Below are positions 5,854-7,828 of a DNA stretch of 7,828 bases, one piece after another. Position numbers and translations under genes: made by a program. The notes beneath the pieces were generated by a model that did not search any database, had not been told where the DNA came from, and saw nothing but the letters and a program-made list of their open reading frames with translations. Each line of letters starts with the position of its first letter. Position 1 is the first letter of the stretch. The DNA is from Natronohydrobacter sp. (GTDB lineage Bacteria > Pseudomonadota > Alphaproteobacteria > Rhodobacterales > Rhodobacteraceae), in NCBI GenBank assembly GCA_007123015.1, contig SKSL01000255.1, positions 1 to 7,828 of the forward strand, in the 5' to 3' direction.

Positions 5854-6321
5854 ATGCAGCGCATCACGATGACCATTGACGACGATTTGCTGGCGGCGCT
5901 TGACCATCTGATCCAGCGGTCGGGGGCGACCAACCGCTCTGAGGCGTTGCGCGACCTGCTGCGCCGCGCGCTTAACCACCAGACAGCAGCAGATCATTGC
6001 TGCATCGGCATTGTCAGCTATGCAGTTGATCCTGCACAGCGAAATCTGGGTCAGCGGCTGCCGCAGATGCGGCAGGAACGCCATGACAAGACCGTTGCGG
6101 CCCTGTCAGTGCCGCTCGACCACGACAGCAGTATCGAGGTCGCCATCCTGCGCGGGCGCGTGGACGAGGTCGAGAATTACGCCAATGGCCTGTTTCTGGA
6201 ACGCGGTGTGCGGCATGGGGCGCTGGCGTTGGTGCCGGTGCAGGAACATGTCGAAACCCATCACCATGGTGGAAAGCCCCATGCCCACAGGCATCTGAAA
6301 GTGAAAACCTCTTTCGCATGA
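5854..6321 (+). CDS. NikR-family ribbon-helix-helix regulator with altered metal site
   Basis: A 155-residue protein. The ribbon-helix-helix DNA-binding domain (1-45) has MQRITMTIDDDLLAALD and NRSEALRDLLRRAL, close to E. coli NikR; an ACT-like domain (about 52-130) has the family ending LERGVRHGALALVPV. Aligned by eye, the four E. coli Ni2+ ligands H76, H87, H89 and C95 correspond to Q74, S85, P87 and S93, so the high-affinity square-planar site is absent. H77 is kept at the nearby family position. In addition there is a CC pair at 49-50 and a tail after residue 131 with seven histidines (132, 136-138, 143, 145, 147) that ordinary NikR lacks. The start ATG 5854 has AAGGA 8 nt upstream; a longer frame from 5683 has no ribosome site. 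The family call is firm; nickel as its effector is not. It may control the downstream exported proteins. Confidence 0.88.
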   Translation: MQRITMTIDDDLLAALDHLIQRSGATNRSEALRDLLRRALNHQTAADHCCIGIVSYAVDPAQRNLGQRLPQMRQERHDKTVAALSVPLDHDSSIEVAILRGRVDEVENYANGLFLERGVRHGALALVPVQEHVETHHHGGKPHAHRHLKVKTSFA

Positions 6322-6671
6322 TCAAGGGTCCGTTCGGACAGGCACGGTGCTTGAGCCTTGCATGGCTGCTCTCCGCAGTTTGATGCAAAAACAGGCACAT
6401 CACCTGGAAAGCCCTTGTCGCATCGCAAATACATTGCATGCTCTGGACTGTGGCGTCATACTTTTACAATTGTTTGTCATACGGAGCTCCCATGTCATGT
6501 AGTGATCAGAGCCTGTCCAGGTCGGCTTGCCACTTGCTTCGGTCCGGGCTGTGTCGCGGACCCTTGCTTGTGCTGTCATGACACACGCTTGGCCATGAGG
6601 GCATTCGCGCGCGGCCAGTACGAAGAGCGCGCAGTCCTTCCCGATAGAATACAGCAGGAAAGACAATATTG
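6322..6671. other. 350-bp leader region without a gene
   Basis: No plausible coding frame was found on either strand; open frames here are shadows. The region includes the GTCATAC repeats (6455-6482), a possible promoter, a perfect 10-bp palindrome TGTCATGACA (6574-6583), and a hairpin GGTCCG...CGGACC (6541-6546 with 6557-6562, 10-nt loop). With a transcript start near 6510 the 5' leader would be about 160 nt, enough for RNA-level control, but no known riboswitch signature was recognised. Confidence 0.5.
6455..6503 (+). promoter_or_regulatory. GTCATAC direct repeats with overlapping candidate promoter
   Basis: GTCATAC occurs at 6455-6461 and 6476-6482, 21 bp apart (two helical turns), flanking a perfect 8-bp palindrome ACAATTGT (6466-6473). 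The half-site resembles the TCATAC arm of the E. coli NikR operator (GTATGA-N16-TCATAC) but the copies are direct, not inverted. A candidate promoter TTGTCA (6474-6479), 18 bp, TGTAGT (6498-6503) overlaps the right copy, so a bound regulator would cover the -35. This is a plausible operator for the NikR-like protein. The repeats are seen; the function is inferred. Confidence 0.45.
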
Positions 6672-7376
6672 ATGAAACAGATACTCTCTGCCGCATTTCT
6701 GGTCGTGATGCCGCTGCAGCTCTCGGCAGGCAATCTGACGCTTTTTGCCAGTGGCGAAGACCTCGCGACTGAAGGCTTCAATGCGCCGAAACTGACCAAG
6801 GATGGCTGGTCGCTGCATTTCACCAGCGTCATCGCCACATTTGACCAGATCACGGCGTGGCAGACGGATCCGCCCTTCATGGCCGATGGGCCAGAGATCA
6901 CGGGCAATGCGCTGGCTTTTGAGGGGCCGTTCACGGTCGATCTGGTCGATGCTGATGAAAATGATCTGGTCGCGCTGGCCACCATCGACGCGCCTGCAGG
7001 CCATTTCAACGCGCTGTCCTGGGCGCTGGTGCCGGGGGCGGACGGGGCGTCGCTGGTATTTGACGGCGTTGCACGCAAGGACGGGCAAGAGGTGGGTTTC
7101 ACGTTGCGCAGCAGCGATAGCGTGGCCCATGCCTGTGGCGAATATCTGGGCGACATGCGCAAGGGCTTCGTGACCGAAGGTGGCGCAGCCGAGCTGGAGA
7201 TCACCCTGCATCTGGACCATCTCTTCGGTCGTGCCGACAAGGCAGCGGATGATGAGATGAACCTGGAGGCGATTGGATTTGAACCTTTTGCCGCCGGTGG
7301 CACGTTCGAGCTGTCACTGGACGGGTTGCATCTGGGCCATGTCGGAGAAGGCCATTGCCATGACGTCGCGCTCTAG
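6672..7376 (+). CDS. Exported protein of unrecognised function, possible metal binder
   Basis: A 234-residue protein starting at ATG 6672 with AGGAA about 11 nt upstream (a TTG one codon earlier is possible). Residues 1-19 (MKQILSAAFLVVMPLQLSA) form a signal peptide. The mature part looks like an all-beta domain: NLTLFASGEDLATEGF, KDGWSLHF at 43-50, ITAWQTDPPF at 60-69, then APAGHFNALSW at 107-117 and a FTLRSS strand. Possible ligands are C155 (HACGEY), H180 and H183 (LHLDH), and an end rich in His/Cys (H220, H223, H228, C229, H230). The KDGW...AWQTDPP...AGH(F/Y)NALSW pattern recalls a family of exported proteins found beside metal transporters and is loosely like DUF4382 beta-sandwiches, but I cannot name the family with confidence. 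It lies between a NikR-like regulator and a NikK/NikL-like protein, so a periplasmic metal-capture role is an inference. Confidence 0.75.
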   Translation: MKQILSAAFLVVMPLQLSAGNLTLFASGEDLATEGFNAPKLTKDGWSLHFTSVIATFDQITAWQTDPPFMADGPEITGNALAFEGPFTVDLVDADENDLVALATIDAPAGHFNALSWALVPGADGASLVFDGVARKDGQEVGFTLRSSDSVAHACGEYLGDMRKGFVTEGGAAELEITLHLDHLFGRADKAADDEMNLEAIGFEPFAAGGTFELSLDGLHLGHVGEGHCHDVAL

Positions 7377-7521
7377 AGTCATCCGCGATCAAACTGATGC
7401 AGGCTGCGCGGGGTCAAGGCCGAAGGCCAACGCGCATCGCCGGGCCGCCCTGATGGCCCTGCGATTTGAGGGTCATAAAGTGCCTGGCCTGCGTGTTGCA
7501 TTGCCGCCCCGTGGCGCAAAG

Positions 7522-7828
7522 ATGCGAGCCGCCGCACACTGGCTAAAACTCAGCACCGCCCGTTCCAGACTTTCTGCCTTGGTCCTTTGCACAGCGGCGG
7601 TTTTTGCCCCGCTGACCGCGTTTTCGCATGCAGCGCTGATCGAGGCCGAGACAGCACAGGCCGTCCGCCTGCATGCATTTTACGACACAGGCGCACCGAT
7701 GTCGCATGCGCAGGTGATCATCTATGCGCCTGACAATCCTGTCACGGCCTGGGGGCAGGGTGTTACGGATCGCGACGGACGTCTGGATTTCGTACTCGGT
7801 CCAGAGACCGGGCGCTGGAGTTTTCAGG
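7522..7828 (+). CDS. Exported NikK/NikL-like protein, N-terminal part (runs off right edge)
   Basis: The first 102 codons are visible. From ATG 7522 there is a long signal peptide (hydrophobic SALVLCTAAVFAPLTAFSHA, cleavage near residue 36). An immunoglobulin/transthyretin-like domain follows: LIEAETAQAVRLHAFYDTG, AQVIIYAP, a TDRDGRLDF turn at about 83-91 and GRWSFQ at the window end. This pattern is typical of extracytoplasmic DUF4198-like or NikK/NikL components of ECF-type nickel/cobalt importers, and the upstream NikR-like gene is consistent. The ribosome site at 7522 is poor. The same frame is open back to ATG 7360, which has GGAGAAGG 8 nt upstream and overlaps the preceding gene by 17 nt. 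That form would add 54 polar residues before the signal peptide, so 7522 is preferred with reserve. Membrane and ATPase components would be expected to the right. Confidence 0.6.
   Translation, partial: MRAAAHWLKLSTARSRLSALVLCTAAVFAPLTAFSHAALIEAETAQAVRLHAFYDTGAPMSHAQVIIYAPDNPVTAWGQGVTDRDGRLDFVLGPETGRWSFQ

Noticed and set aside
6322..6671. Cobalamin or other known metal-related riboswitch in the leader
   Set aside because: The region contains GCCACTT and several hairpins, but I could not find the conserved B12-box or core pattern. A covariance-model search would decide.

Overview
The window looks like chromosomal or accessory DNA from an alphaproteobacterium, most likely a Rhodobacteraceae-type organism. 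This is an inference from the high G+C, the protein flavour, a ChrR/NrsF-type (DUF1109) membrane anti-sigma factor paired with an ECF sigma factor, and the copA-cueR gene order. It reads as a metal-homeostasis region beginning at the edge of an integrated element.

Layout. (1) Positions 1-379: the N-terminal end of a tyrosine-recombinase integrase read leftward, a cluster of short repeats that look like integrase arm sites, and a 3' fragment of a tRNA-Tyr gene (anticodon stem to CCA). Together they suggest an integrated element lies to the left and ends near 320. (2) 380-698: no gene recognised. (3) 699-1913: an ECF sigma factor and its six-helix NrsF-family anti-sigma factor, overlapping by ATGA and preceded by a GTAACG-N16-CGAATA promoter that looks autoregulatory. 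(4) 1994-5673: a divergent copper module. On the minus strand, copA (Cu+-exporting P1B-1 ATPase with two N-terminal metal-binding domains) overlaps cueR by 4 nt. On the plus strand, a small HMA copper chaperone is followed by an exported His/Met-rich DUF305 protein. Two back-to-back 19-bp-spacer CueR-type promoters lie in the 161-bp gap between copA and the chaperone gene. (5) 5674-7828: a NikR-family regulator, a 350-bp leader with a GTCATAC direct repeat, an unrecognised exported protein with His/Cys at its end, and the start of an exported protein resembling the extracytoplasmic components of nickel/cobalt uptake systems; the last gene runs off the window.

How the genes fit together. CueR would sense cytoplasmic Cu+ and switch on both arms: CopZ-like chaperone to CopA for export, and DUF305 protein to bind copper in the periplasm. 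The sigma/NrsF pair carries the two cysteines that in Caulobacter link this family to heavy-metal stress, so it may be a second metal-stress input. The NikR homologue is the least ordinary gene: all four canonical nickel ligands are substituted and a seven-histidine C-terminal tail is present, next to exported proteins with possible metal ligands. It may mark a divergent metal-uptake locus whose metal is not obvious from sequence.
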